The notes under the pieces are model-generated. The model was not told the origin of the DNA. It searched no databases and saw only the letters and a list, made by a program, of their open reading frames with translations. A stretch of DNA of 64,000 nucleotides, taken from Domibacillus indicus. GTDB taxonomy: Bacteria; Bacillota; Bacilli; Bacillales; Domibacillaceae. A program made the translations under genes and the position numbers. This document shows, piece after piece, positions 35,431 through 44,283 of the stretch. Within the stretch, counting starts at the first letter, position 1; each line of letters starts with the position of its first letter. The DNA is taken from assembly GCF_000970685.1 (NCBI RefSeq), contig NZ_LAJB01000002.1:186001-250000 (forward strand), written 5' to 3'.

Positions 35431-37305
35431 TTACGCATCAGCCCGGTAAGCGTTTTCATATTTTTTCTGCTCTTCTGCCAGCAGCCGCCCGGCTTCGTCC
35501 TTATGCAGGGGCTTACTGAACAAGTAACCCTGCCCGACGCGGCAGCCCATCTGCTTAAGCATCTTCAACTGGCCGGTATGCTCCACTCCTTCTGCTACGA
35601 TATCTAATTCGAGATTGCGGGCCAGATCAATAATATTTTTGACGATCGCCGCTTCTTTTTTCGATGACGTTACACCACGGATAAACGACTGGTCAATTTT
35701 CAAGCAGTCTAGCGGCAGATCTTTGATGACACTCAGGGAGGAATAGCCGGTGCCAAAATCATCAATCGCCACCTGCACCCCGATCTGCTTTACGTGCGCC
35801 AGAATCTGGTTTGTTTCATACGTGTTTTGCATAATGCTTTCGGTAATTTCGATCTGCAGCAAATGCGGCTCCATTTTTGTTTCCTGAATAAGAGCGTGGA
35901 AGGATTCAACAAAATCCTTTTTCTGAAACTGCCTTACCGAGATGTTGACGCTCATTTTCAAGCTTCCAAGGCCCTGGTTCTGCCAGACTTTTGTCTGCAG
36001 GCAGGCTTCCTTCAGCACCCACTCGCCGATTTTTGAAATCAGGCCGGTCTCTTCGGCAAGGGGGATAAACTCGGCCGGAGACACGAGCCCAAACTTCCCG
36101 CTTTTCCATCTGACCAGTGCTTCAAACCCATCAATCTGCCGGCTGTAAAGATCCACCTGGGGCTGGTATTGCAGGAAAAGCTCGTTTTTCTCAATAGCGC
36201 GCCGCAGTTCTTTTTCCATCGCCGCCCTGCGCTGAATTTTATCAAATAAGCCCGAATTAAAAAACTGGTAGTTGTTGCGGCCTGCTTCCTTGGCGGTATA
36301 CAAAGCCGAATCTGCATAAGAAAACAGGGTATCCATTTCCTCCGAGTCGTTCGGGTACATGCTGATGCCGATCGATGGGGTAATCGATACTTCGTGGCCG
36401 TTCACATCAAATGGGTCCGCGAATGCCTGGATAACAGACTGCGCCATTTGAATGACTTCCTCTCCATTTGAATGTCGGTATCCGACCAGAAATTCGTCTC
36501 CCCCGTACCGGTACACCCGGCAATCGGGCCCCGCAACAGCAGCGTTCAGCCGGTCTGCCACCTGGCGAAGCAGCACATCGCCGGCCTGGTGGCCAAACGA
36601 ATCATTTACCGCCTTAAAACGGTCCAGATCCAGAATAAAAAGAGATGTTTCCCGCCCGGCCTCGATGCATTTTTTTAAATCGGCAAACAGGGAAGCACGG
36701 TTTGGCAGCCCTGTCAGGGAATCGGTGAAAGCAAGCCGTTTGATCTGCTGTTCGTTTTTTTTCCGTTCGGTAATATCAGATGTGACCCCGATTGTTTTGA
36801 CAATCTCGCCTTTCTCATTTTTAATTGGCGATAATTTAATTTCAACCCATCTGCTCTGCTCTTTGTCCATGATGCGAAATTCCGCTTCCCGGACCGTTTC
36901 CTGATGAAGGTTCCCGAAAAAATGATACGCTTTTTCCCGATCCTCTTCATGAATTCGTTCCGCAAAAAGCAGCGGGTTTTCGTTAAGCTCTTTGAGTGGG
37001 ATGCCCAGCGTTTTTTCACTTCCCTTTGACATGGAAAAGTTTTTATATTCGCGGTCTACGGACCAAATAAACGCATCGGCATTGTCTAAAATACTTTGCA
37101 GCTCATCCTTATTTTCTTTTAATGCTTTTCCTAAATATCGACTATGATCAAAATATTTGCCCACCTGCCAGGCAACAACGAAAAAAAACAGCAGTGACAG
37201 CACATGCCTGATATGGAAAAGCTGATTATACTCAAAGCCTATTGTCCATTGAATATAAGATAAAACGGCAAATAACGCCACTCCTATTCTTCCCGTATAG
37301 TTCAT
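35431..37305 (-). CDS. Membrane-associated PAS-GGDEF-EAL c-di-GMP turnover protein
   Basis: 624 aa. Two N-terminal membrane helices (~5-22 and 32-50), PAS/PAC (~65-182), GGDEF (~190-345) with intact GGDEF at 268-272, and EAL (~365-610) with E395-A-L and [10 protein letters not shown]. Both catalytic signatures are present, so net activity cannot be predicted. AAAGGAG precedes the ATG. The next c-di-GMP gene, in the same orientation, is separated from it by the xylose transporter. Confidence 0.93.
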   Translation of the reverse strand: MNYTGRIGVALFAVLSYIQWTIGFEYNQLFHIRHVLSLLFFFVVAWQVGKYFDHSRYLGKALKENKDELQSILDNADAFIWSVDREYKNFSMSKGSEKTLGIPLKELNENPLLFAERIHEEDREKAYHFFGNLHQETVREAEFRIMDKEQSRWVEIKLSPIKNEKGEIVKTIGVTSDITERKKNEQQIKRLAFTDSLTGLPNRASLFADLKKCIEAGRETSLFILDLDRFKAVNDSFGHQAGDVLLRQVADRLNAAVAGPDCRVYRYGGDEFLVGYRHSNGEEVIQMAQSVIQAFADPFDVNGHEVSITPSIGISMYPNDSEEMDTLFSYADSALYTAKEAGRNNYQFFNSGLFDKIQRRAAMEKELRRAIEKNELFLQYQPQVDLYSRQIDGFEALVRWKSGKFGLVSPAEFIPLAEETGLISKIGEWVLKEACLQTKVWQNQGLGSLKMSVNISVRQFQKKDFVESFHALIQETKMEPHLLQIEITESIMQNTYETNQILAHVKQIGVQVAIDDFGTGYSSLSVIKDLPLDCLKIDQSFIRGVTSSKKEAAIVKNIIDLARNLELDIVAEGVEHTGQLKMLKQMGCRVGQGYLFSKPLHKDEAGRLLAEEQKKYENAYRADA

Positions 37306-37442
37306 TGGTTTGCTCCTTTATACTAAAGTACATCATAAATAAAACTTTCGACCTATAAATATATAGTAACAGATGAACTCGCAAATTGCACTGCAAATTC
37401 AGGATTATTCCTGTTCGGTGCTTTTTTCCCGTTTTTGAAAAC

Positions 37443-37467
37443 TTAGTTTATTTGGTAGACAAACTAT
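37443..37467. promoter_or_regulatory. XylR operator
   Basis: TTAGTTTATTTGGTAGACAA followed by ACTA contains the inverted halves TAGTTT (37444-37449) and AAACTA (37461-37466), the XylR operator pattern of the B. subtilis and B. megaterium xyl promoters. It places the transporter under xylose induction. Confidence 0.8.
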
Positions 37468-37496
37468 TTAAAAATTTGTTACACTTTACTTGCAAA

Positions 37497-37511
37497 TTGA
37501 AAACGATCTCA
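37497..37511. promoter_or_regulatory. cre site (CcpA binding)
   Basis: TTGAAAACGATCTCA matches every defined position of the consensus WTGNAANCGNWNNCW. It lies 30 bp after the XylR operator, predicting carbon catabolite repression. Confidence 0.8.
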
Positions 37512-37726
37512 ACTCGCTTTTCAAACCTATTATGAATTATACATAGAAAGGAGGAAAAGACAAATTGCCCGCCATCATTGTGAAAACAGGATGTCTCCCT
37601 CCTTCCGGTTCCTTTGCGAATCAACGAAGGAATTGAAATCGCTCTCAGCTTTTAAACAGGCAGGAAACGGGACCCGTCCTTTTCTCTTGCTTTCCGTTTT
37701 GGCGGCTGAATTTGTCTTTATCCAAA

Positions 37727-39133
37727 ATGGAACAAAAACGCAACTTATTTTATATTTTCTCCTTAACGCTCGTCGCGGCTATTGGCGGCCTGCTGTTCGG
37801 CTATGATACCGCTGTTATTTCAGGGGCGGATAAGTCGATTGAAGCGTATCTGGTGAAGCCGCTCGGCCTTGGCTCTCTCGCCCACGGCGCGACGATTTCA
37901 AGCGCCCTGATCGGCTGCATCATCGGAGGTCTCATTTCCGGCTACTTTGCATCCAAGTTCGGCCGCAAATATTCACTGATTATCGCCGCTGTGCTGTTTT
38001 TGATTTCCGCGCTCGGCTCTGCTTATCCAGAGTTTTTGTTTTTTACAAAAGGAGAACCGTCTTTTGCTTTATTAATGATGTTTAATGTGTACCGGATTAT
38101 CGGCGGAATCGGGGTCGGCCTCGCTTCGGCGGTTGTGCCGATGTACATCGGGGAAATTGTCCCTGCGGATATCCGCGGCCGGCTTGTTTCCTTTAACCAG
38201 TTTATGATTATTTTCGGTATGCTGGTCGTTTATTTTATTAACTGGGGCATTGCCAGCGGTCAGACCGTTGAATGGATCAACGACATCGGCTGGCGGTATA
38301 TGTTTGCCTCTGAAGCGGTCCCTGCCCTGCTGTTTGGTATCTTGCTGTTCCTGGTGCCGGAAACACCTCGCTATCTCGCTTTGAAAAACGAGGATGAAAA
38401 AGCGCTTGCAGTGTTAACGAAAATCAATGGCTCCAAAGAAGCCAATGCCATTATGGCCGATATTAAACAAACGCTGACGGCTCGTGCCGCTTCGGAAAAG
38501 CTGTTTGCCTACGGAAAGCTTGTGATTACAGTCGGCATTATGCTGTCGGTTTTCCAGCAGTTTGTCGGCATTAACGTGGCCCTGTATTATGCGCCGCGGA
38601 TTTTTGAAAGCATGGGCGCTGCCAAGGACGCTTCTATGCTGCAGACAATTGTGATGGGGCTTGTGAATGTTGCCTTTACCCTTATCGCCATTTTCACCGT
38701 TGATAAATGGGGACGCAAGCCGCTGCTGATTGTCGGCTCGATCGGCATGGCAGTGGGCATGTTCGGCGTCGCGGGTCTTGCTTTTGCAGGTGTGATCGGC
38801 ATCAGCACACTCGTGTTTATCATTATTTACACGGCTTCCTTTATGATGTCGTGGGGGCCGATCTGCTGGGTATTGATTTCGGAAATTTTCCCGAACAAAA
38901 TCCGCGGCCAGGCCGTTGCGATTGCCGTTGCCGCCCAATGGGCCGCCAACTACTTTATCTCTGCCACTTATCCGATGATGATGGAGTTCAGCGGCGGCTT
39001 AACCTACGGCTTCTACGGCCTGATGAGCGTTCTTTCCGCCCTCTTTGTCTGGAAATACGTTCCGGAAACAAAGGGCAAAACACTCGAACAAATGGAAAAC
39101 GTCTGGCTGAAACGAAAAAAGAAGCCTGCTTAA
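37727..39133 (+). CDS. xylE: D-xylose:H+ symporter, sugar porter MFS family (XylE-type)
   Basis: 468 aa from the ATG at 37727, chosen because it aligns with the E. coli XylE start as I recall it; a TTG at 37712 is possible. Twelve helices. Sugar-porter signatures: GGLLFGYDTAVISG in TM1, RIIGGIGVGLAS, the PET-PRYLA loop, PETKGKTLEQME at the C-terminus, and the XylE sugar site SVFQQFVGINVALYYAP plus MSWGPICWVL. Similarity to XylE is high throughout. No xylA, xylB or xylR is next to it, but XylR and cre sites lie upstream. Confidence 0.93.
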   Translation: MEQKRNLFYIFSLTLVAAIGGLLFGYDTAVISGADKSIEAYLVKPLGLGSLAHGATISSALIGCIIGGLISGYFASKFGRKYSLIIAAVLFLISALGSAYPEFLFFTKGEPSFALLMMFNVYRIIGGIGVGLASAVVPMYIGEIVPADIRGRLVSFNQFMIIFGMLVVYFINWGIASGQTVEWINDIGWRYMFASEAVPALLFGILLFLVPETPRYLALKNEDEKALAVLTKINGSKEANAIMADIKQTLTARAASEKLFAYGKLVITVGIMLSVFQQFVGINVALYYAPRIFESMGAAKDASMLQTIVMGLVNVAFTLIAIFTVDKWGRKPLLIVGSIGMAVGMFGVAGLAFAGVIGISTLVFIIIYTASFMMSWGPICWVLISEIFPNKIRGQAVAIAVAAQWAANYFISATYPMMMEFSGGLTYGFYGLMSVLSALFVWKYVPETKGKTLEQMENVWLKRKKKPA

Positions 39134-39141
39134 AAAGGAGA

Positions 39142-39170
39142 GAACCCCGCTTTCTACGAAAAGCGGGGTT
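39142..39170 (+). terminator. Terminator-like hairpin after xylE
   Basis: AACCCCGCTTT-ctacg-AAAAGCGGGGTT, followed by GTTC; the T-run is weak. Confidence 0.65.
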
Positions 39171-39239
39171 GTTCATTCTGTTGAATGAGAGATGCTTGTC
39201 TCTTGCGATGGCTGGTTTAGCATTCGCCCCAAAGGAAAG

Positions 39240-39355
39240 CGGAACCGGCAGGCCGCAGTCCCTGACACTGCTTTTAGAAGAAAACCGTTCTTTCAAAAAG
39301 GCCGTTTCACCCCGAAAACAGAATATCTTCCTGCCGGCTTTATTTTTCCATAATG
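39240..39355. repeat. Dispersed intergenic repeat, copy A
   Basis: Begins GGAACCGGCAGGCCGCAGTC and ends near CCCGAAAACAGAATATCTTC. The same order of blocks recurs at 53459-53590: GAACCGGCAG-CCGCAG-CCCTGACACT-CTTTT, later CCCGAAAA and TATCTTC. It lies between two near-identical terminator hairpins. Confidence 0.6.
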
Positions 39356-39356
39356 C

Positions 39357-39397
39357 AAACCCCCCGCTTTCTATGAAAAGCGAGGGGGGTTTTTTTG
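39357..39397 (+). terminator. Rho-independent terminator, second copy after xylE
   Basis: AACCCCCCGCTTT-ctatg-AAAAGCGAGGGGGGTT, followed by T5. Closely similar to the hairpin at 39142-39170. Confidence 0.8.
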
Positions 39398-39403
39398 GCG
39401 GTC

Positions 39404-41497
39404 TCAGCTTTTAAACAGCAGGGGGGGATGAGCGAGCCAGTTTATGTATGCTTCGTTTGGCACGGGGCGGCTGATGTAATAGCCCTGGGCAGTCTGACAG
39501 CCCATTTCCTTTAAAATCGTCAGATGCTTTTCTTCCTCGACACCTTCCGCCACCACATGAAGCCCCATGGCAGAAGCGAGCTGGATAATTGAGCGGACGA
39601 TCATCTGGTCTTTTTCGCTTTCCGGCAGGTCCTGGATAAATGAACGGTCGATTTTCAGGATATCGACCGGCAGCTCCTTTAAATGGGACAGCGAGGAAAA
39701 ACCGGTCCCAAAATCGTCAATGGAAATACGCACCCCGATGCTTTTCAGCTGCTTGATTGTTTGAATCGCCATTTCCACGTCCTGAACAATTCCGCTTTCG
39801 GTAATTTCCAGTTCAAGCTGGTCCGGCTGGATGCCCGACTGCTGAATGGCCTCTAAGATTGTGCTGGTGAGATCCTTCCGGTACAGATGATGAGGAGAAA
39901 TATTTACCGATACATATCCCGGCCGGTTCTGGTCTGTCCATTCCCTGCTCTGGCGGCACGCTTCGTGCAACACCCATCTGGTCAGTTCGTAAATTAGCCC
40001 GTTCTGCTCCGCGAGCGGAATAAAGCGGTCCGGGCTGATTAGTCCTTTTTCGGGATGATTCCACCGGATTAGCGCCTCGGCTCCAATCACCCGGCTGGTC
40101 TCGATATCCATTTTCGGCTGATAAAACAATTGAAATTCCTTTCGCTCAATCGCGTGGACGATATCCATTTCAAGCTCTACCATTGTATCGGCGCTGCATC
40201 CGATCGCCGGGTCAAAAAACCGGTACATGTTTTTCCCTTCGCGCTTCGCATAATCGAGCGCCTGGCCGCTCCGCTTGATCAGCAGCTTTTCCGTTTCGCC
40301 GTGTTCGGGATAAAGAGCGATGCCGATGCTTGCGGTAACAGTTAATTCGTGGCTGTTTACCTGCCACGGCCGCCGGAACGCCTTTACAATGCTTCCTGCC
40401 AGCACTTCGGCTTCTGCAGGCCCGGACAGCGGCTGCAGGATCAAATAAAAATCATCCCCGTCAAGCCGGTACAGCCTGCCGCGCCCCGAAATAAGCGGGC
40501 AGATCCGTTCTGCCATGCTTTTCAGCACCAGATCTCCCGCTTCCATGCCGAGCGCATCATTTATATACTTAAACCGGTCTCCATTCAAATGAAGAAGAGC
40601 AAAGCCCGCCCTCTTTTTTTCGGCTTCAGCCAGGATTTTTCTTATGTCCCTCTTGAACAAATGACGGTTCGCCGTTCCGGTTGTTTGATCATAAAACGCC
40701 AGCCGCTCCAGCTTTACTTCATCTTTTTTCCGCTTGGTAATATCGGTGGCAATGCCGTATACCCCGACAATTTCCTTGCCCACCACAATGGGGGAATTTA
40801 CGATATGCAGGTTTTTCCGCTGCCCGGAGCGGTCGATAATATCCGCTTCATATTCCTGGGCCGTTCCTTTTAAAGCCATATAAAAATGCCTGATCACCCT
40901 GTTTCGGTCTTTTGGAACGATTAAAAAAGAAAAATGGCGCTGCATCATTTCTTCAGTCGTATAGCCGATCAGCCGGGCGCAGGCCTGGTTGATGCTTGTG
41001 AATTTCCCTTCTAAATCAAAGGTAAACACGGCATGCGGATTGTAATCAAACAGCGATTTATAGCGCTGCTCGCTTTCTTTCAGCCGCTTTTTCGTCTGAA
41101 GATGCCCGTCCACTTCAACAAAAACAGAAGCAAGCGCTTTAATTTCCTCATGGGCGTCCCGCACCGGCATTAAGCCGAGCAGAACATCGGTCAGCTGCCC
41201 GTCTTTTCTCTCCCGTTTCGTTTGTTTCGGCAGAAGCCAGTCGCCGGCAGACAGGCGTTTGATATCCTGCGCAAATTCCTCCCGCAGCTCAGAAGGAATA
41301 AAAGGTAAGCTATGTATGGACCGTCCCAGAACCTCTTCTTCCTTCCAGCCAAACAAGTCCGTAAAGCCCTGATTCACCTGAATCACGTTTCCTGCTGGAT
41401 CAGTGAGTAAAATGGCATCACCTACCTGTGGAAGCGGAACAAAACACTCCTGCTTCCCGTTTTGAAATGCATGTTCTTCGTTTTTTTCCCTGCTCAT
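39404..41497 (-). CDS. PAS-PAS-(degenerate GGDEF)-EAL c-di-GMP phosphodiesterase
   Basis: 697 aa from the ATG at 41497 (GGGGGTG ~5 nt upstream). Two PAS domains (~20-135, ~145-260), a GGDEF-fold domain (~268-425) and EAL (~440-690). The cyclase motif is degenerate: DGDDF at 346-350, LNGDRF in place of the metal site DLDRF, and TGTANR for TGLPNR. The EAL domain is intact (E474-A-L, DDFGTGFSSL). It should therefore hydrolyse c-di-GMP, perhaps with GTP sensing by the dead domain. A c-di-GMP-I riboswitch and a terminator precede the gene. Confidence 0.93.
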   Translation of the reverse strand: MSREKNEEHAFQNGKQECFVPLPQVGDAILLTDPAGNVIQVNQGFTDLFGWKEEEVLGRSIHSLPFIPSELREEFAQDIKRLSAGDWLLPKQTKRERKDGQLTDVLLGLMPVRDAHEEIKALASVFVEVDGHLQTKKRLKESEQRYKSLFDYNPHAVFTFDLEGKFTSINQACARLIGYTTEEMMQRHFSFLIVPKDRNRVIRHFYMALKGTAQEYEADIIDRSGQRKNLHIVNSPIVVGKEIVGVYGIATDITKRKKDEVKLERLAFYDQTTGTANRHLFKRDIRKILAEAEKKRAGFALLHLNGDRFKYINDALGMEAGDLVLKSMAERICPLISGRGRLYRLDGDDFYLILQPLSGPAEAEVLAGSIVKAFRRPWQVNSHELTVTASIGIALYPEHGETEKLLIKRSGQALDYAKREGKNMYRFFDPAIGCSADTMVELEMDIVHAIERKEFQLFYQPKMDIETSRVIGAEALIRWNHPEKGLISPDRFIPLAEQNGLIYELTRWVLHEACRQSREWTDQNRPGYVSVNISPHHLYRKDLTSTILEAIQQSGIQPDQLELEITESGIVQDVEMAIQTIKQLKSIGVRISIDDFGTGFSSLSHLKELPVDILKIDRSFIQDLPESEKDQMIVRSIIQLASAMGLHVVAEGVEEEKHLTILKEMGCQTAQGYYISRPVPNEAYINWLAHPPLLFKS

Positions 41498-41602
41498 GCT
41501 GTCACCCCCGGCAGTAACCTGCTTTATTGTGTTTCTACTATGTATGGTTTTACTTTCCAAAATCTTCCCACTGCTTTTTTACTATTCCCGTTTCGAAAAC
41601 AG

Positions 41603-41629
41603 AAAAAACCCGCCAAAAGAAATAGCGGG
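41603..41629 (-). terminator. Riboswitch expression platform: intrinsic terminator
   Basis: Minus strand: CCCGC, 11-nt loop, GCGGG, then TTTTTT. It lies ~50 nt downstream of the GEMM aptamer and ~105 bp before the start codon. Confidence 0.75.
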
Positions 41630-41678
41630 CGGCCTTTAAAGAAAAGCGCAGAAAAACGTATGTTTCATCTGTTTCTTT

Positions 41679-41757
41679 TGGCAGCCCGGCGATCATCGCT
41701 TTTTTTGAACATTAGACCCGTAGCTTTGCGTCCTTATTTTTCAATAAGTTTGCTATT
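41679..41757 (-). promoter_or_regulatory. c-di-GMP-I riboswitch (GEMM) aptamer
   Basis: Minus strand, 5' to 3': AGCAAAC, the helix CTTATT-GAAA-AATAAG with a GNRA tetraloop (41733-41748), the invariant GGACGCAAAGC (41723-41733), ACGGGTCTA (41713-41721) and the closing GCCGGGCTGCC (41680-41690). The order and spacing are those of the GEMM-I family that binds c-di-GMP. It controls a gene for c-di-GMP hydrolysis, an evident feedback loop. A cGAMP-binding variant cannot be excluded. Confidence 0.88.
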
Positions 41758-41796
41758 TTCATGAATTTGATTTCTTTTTATAGATCATATGACCTA

Positions 41797-41825
41797 ATTA
41801 TATCCACTTTTTACGGAAGGAACAA
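41797..41825 (-). promoter_or_regulatory. Sigma-A promoter of the riboswitch-EAL transcript
   Basis: Minus strand TTGTTC, 17-nt spacer, TATAAT; about 40 bp before the aptamer. Confidence 0.75.
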
Positions 41826-42099
41826 GATAAATTTCAAAAAAAGTCGACTTGTGACGAAAATAGAAATTCAAAGAGGATTTTATCTTCTTTGGATTTATTA
41901 TCCAAATCGATCCAGAATTTAGCGCTGAATTTCAGCCCGGACTTTTTTGGCCGTTTTTTCAAAAATGAGCCGGCATGATAATAAGGCCTGTCTGCATCGA
42001 AGTAAAGCGGATTTCAGTGGATTTTATTGATAAAATAGCCGGGCACAGTTCCTGTCCTATTTGTTTATTCACAGAAAAAGATCCCCTTTTTCCAAACAA

Positions 42100-42130
42100 A
42101 AAACCCGCACCGGCCTTTTACCGGTACGGG
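42100..42130 (-). terminator. Rho-independent terminator of the DUF3006 operon
   Basis: CCCGTACCGG/CCGGTGCGGG stem; the minus-strand T6 follows. Confidence 0.85.
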
Positions 42131-42140
42131 CTTCTATCGT

Positions 42141-42395
42141 TTATGACTTGTTCCGCTTCAATAATTCTTCCCTTAGTTTGCGGGCCTGGCTGCGGATGCT
42201 TTCCGTCCGGTTCTCCTGGAAACGGAAGGTCCATTCACCGTTTTTCAGGATGGCCTCAACCAGATCCCCCGCTTTGGCCGGGTATCCGAGCGCGTCAGCT
42301 TCAATCAGCTCTTCAACCGATTCATCATCCCGCCACAGAAGCTTCGCTGTGCCGTTTTCAAGGGAATCGATGGTATAGATGCCCTGCTTCATCAT
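42141..42395 (-). CDS. DUF3006 family protein
   Basis: 84 aa. GIYTIDSLENGTAKLLWRDDE and GYPAKAGDLVEAILKNGEWTFRF match DUF3006, a small beta-rich domain whose genes often follow ComEC/MBL-type proteins. Its ATG overlaps the stop of the SLH-MBL gene by 4 nt, so translation is coupled. The C-terminus is a basic helix. Function unknown; a partner of the upstream MBL protein is plausible. Confidence 0.82.
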   Translation of the reverse strand: MMKQGIYTIDSLENGTAKLLWRDDESVEELIEADALGYPAKAGDLVEAILKNGEWTFRFQENRTESIRSQARKLREELLKRNKS

Positions 42396-44149
42396 TTTAA
42401 CCCGCTCACATGCTGGCCGGCCGAGTTATACAGCTTCGCCGCATCCCCGCTGTTCAGCCAGATATTGGCGTTCGTCCATTTTAAGTATGTCGGGCGCTGC
42501 TCCTTCGCGTTCGGTCCGGAAGTCACATAAACCGTCCTGCCGGCTCCCAAAATAAAGCCGGCCGGGAATGTGTACTTTTGGTTTCCTTCCACGCTGACAA
42601 GCTTCCAGCCGCCCATGTTTACGCTGGTCGATCCGCTGTTTTTAATGCCGATCACTTCTGTTTGCAGGTTCTTGCTTGAAAGCGCCACTTTGCCGTTATC
42701 CGCCGGCACGGACGGAGCCGGGGCCGGAGCCGGGGCCGGGGCAGGCTTCGGCGCTGGTGCTGGAGCTGGAGCTGGTGCCGGCACCGGGTCTTCTCCCTGC
42801 TTCACGTAAACAAAGATGCCGTCGCTCCAGGTTTCAATCGTTCCGTCCGGCGTTGCATACATTTCAGCGCCGGCTTTTTGCAGGCGGCTGGCCACGGAGG
42901 CGGACGGGTGCCCGTACGGATTTCCTTCCCCGTAGGAAAGCATGCCGTACGCCGGCGACACTTCATCAATAAAAGCCTGGGAGGAGCCGGTGTCCGAGCC
43001 GTGGTGCGACACTTTGAGCACTTCCGCGTCAAGGTCGTATTTCGCTGCCAGTTCCGCTTCGACCTCTTCTCCCGCATCCCCCGTCAGCAGATAATCCGCT
43101 TCGCCATAGCTCACGAAAAGAACGATTGAGCCGTCGTTTAAATCCGCCGCATCCGAACCGGCATGAAGCACGCGGACCGTCACTGACGGATCAGGCGAAA
43201 TATTCTGTCCTTCCTGTGCTTCTTTAAACACAGCTCCTTCCGTTTGAACAGCCGTTAAATAGTCCAGATAAGTCTGGGTGGTGTGATCCTGGCCGGAGTC
43301 GATCACCGTTTTTACATGATAGTTTTTAATTACGTAATCCGCGCCGCCAATATGGTCCGCATCCGGATGCGTGGCGACAAACGTATCAATCGACGCCGCC
43401 TCAAGGCCCGCAAGCGCTTCTTTTACTTCCGTGTCGCTTCTGGACGCATCGACAAGCATGTTTTTGCCGTTTGGAAAGCTCAATAAAATGGCATCTCCCT
43501 GCCCGACATCCAGAAAGTCCAAGTCAAACGCCGGCAGTTTCTTTCCGGTCGCAAAAGACGGATGCAGCGCCCGCGACATAAACGCCGCAAACTGGGCACG
43601 CGTAACCGCCTGGTCCGGACGGTATGTATCGTCTCCGTAGCCGGACGTAATCCGGGCGGAGAGAATTTTGCCGATAAACGGGTACGCAGCCGAGGACGGC
43701 GATACATCTTTAAACGCCACCGGCGCGGACTCGGTCAGTTTAAAAGCCCGGGCCAGAAAGATTGCCAGCTGGCCGCGCGTAACCGTTTCATCCGGCTTGA
43801 AGGTGCCGTCCGAATAGCCCGAGATAACGCCCGCTTTTACCGCCGACTGGATGTAGCCGGACGCAAAGCTGGATTTTCCGACATCGCTAAAGACCGTGGT
43901 TGTTTTCGTTCCATCGAGCTCAAGAGCCCGGCCGATAATGGCGGCCGCCGCTGCCCGCGTCACCCGCTCATCTGGATGAAACGTTCCGTCCGCGTAGCCG
44001 GAAATAGAGCCCTGGTTGGATAAGTATTGAATTTCCCGGTAGAAACCGTATGTATCCGGCACATCGTCAAATGAAGCGGCCTGTGCAAAAGGTGCGGCCA
44101 CACCCAGCGCAAGCGCCGCACCGGCCAGAAAAGCAAATGGTTTTTTCAT
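42392..44149 (-). CDS. Cell-surface protein: three SLH domains, ComEC-like metallo-beta-lactamase domain, Pro-Ala linker, lamin-tail domain
   Basis: 585 aa. Signal peptide 1-24, SLH repeats ~25-70, 86-130 and 146-190 (GYADGTFHPDERVTR type), MBL domain ~208-450 with LDVGQGDAILL, the metal motif H261-P-D-A-D-H266, LLTGDAGEE and VSHHGSDTG, a (PA)n linker ~453-480, and a C-terminal lamin-tail (LTD) domain ~485-585. The MBL type is that of ComEC C-termini, and LTD often accompanies extracellular nucleases. A wall-bound nuclease or phosphodiesterase is likely; substrate unproven. GGAGGGGG before the ATG. Confidence 0.92.
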   Translation of the reverse strand: MKKPFAFLAGAALALGVAAPFAQAASFDDVPDTYGFYREIQYLSNQGSISGYADGTFHPDERVTRAAAAAIIGRALELDGTKTTTVFSDVGKSSFASGYIQSAVKAGVISGYSDGTFKPDETVTRGQLAIFLARAFKLTESAPVAFKDVSPSSAAYPFIGKILSARITSGYGDDTYRPDQAVTRAQFAAFMSRALHPSFATGKKLPAFDLDFLDVGQGDAILLSFPNGKNMLVDASRSDTEVKEALAGLEAASIDTFVATHPDADHIGGADYVIKNYHVKTVIDSGQDHTTQTYLDYLTAVQTEGAVFKEAQEGQNISPDPSVTVRVLHAGSDAADLNDGSIVLFVSYGEADYLLTGDAGEEVEAELAAKYDLDAEVLKVSHHGSDTGSSQAFIDEVSPAYGMLSYGEGNPYGHPSASVASRLQKAGAEMYATPDGTIETWSDGIFVYVKQGEDPVPAPAPAPAPAPKPAPAPAPAPAPSVPADNGKVALSSKNLQTEVIGIKNSGSTSVNMGGWKLVSVEGNQKYTFPAGFILGAGRTVYVTSGPNAKEQRPTYLKWTNANIWLNSGDAAKLYNSAGQHVSGLK

Positions 44150-44283
44150 AAATCCCCCTCCTTATTGTTATTTTATTATAACTTTTACCAGAACGGATTT
44201 TAAAGGGAATTTTATAAAAAATATAAAAATCAATATTTTTCCATTACAGACCAAAAAAGAAAACAGCGGCTGCCGTTTTCTTT

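Larger units (their letters stand above)
37306..37726 (+). other. Regulatory region and unusual leader of the xylose transporter
   Basis: Contains the XylR operator and cre site. AAAGGAGG (37547-37554) is followed by a 23-codon TTG frame (37565-37636). The RBS can pair perfectly, AAGGAGG with CCTCCTT (37598-37604). The xylE start itself lacks a recognisable RBS. Confidence 0.5.
41498..42140. other. Long leader of the EAL gene and flanking intergenic DNA
   Basis: Contains, in minus-strand order, a promoter (41797-41825), c-di-GMP riboswitch aptamer (41679-41757) and terminator (41603-41629). The part from ~41830 to 42095 shows no gene or recognised site. Confidence 0.7.

Noticed and set aside
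37591-37806. 71-codon plus-strand frame before xylE
   Set aside because: It overlaps the xylE start in another frame, has no good RBS and no recognisable protein pattern.
42720-42790. Tandem DNA repeat with GCCGGAGC/GCTGGAGC units
   Set aside because: It is the coding sequence of the Pro-Ala linker in the SLH-MBL protein; the repetition is explained at protein level.
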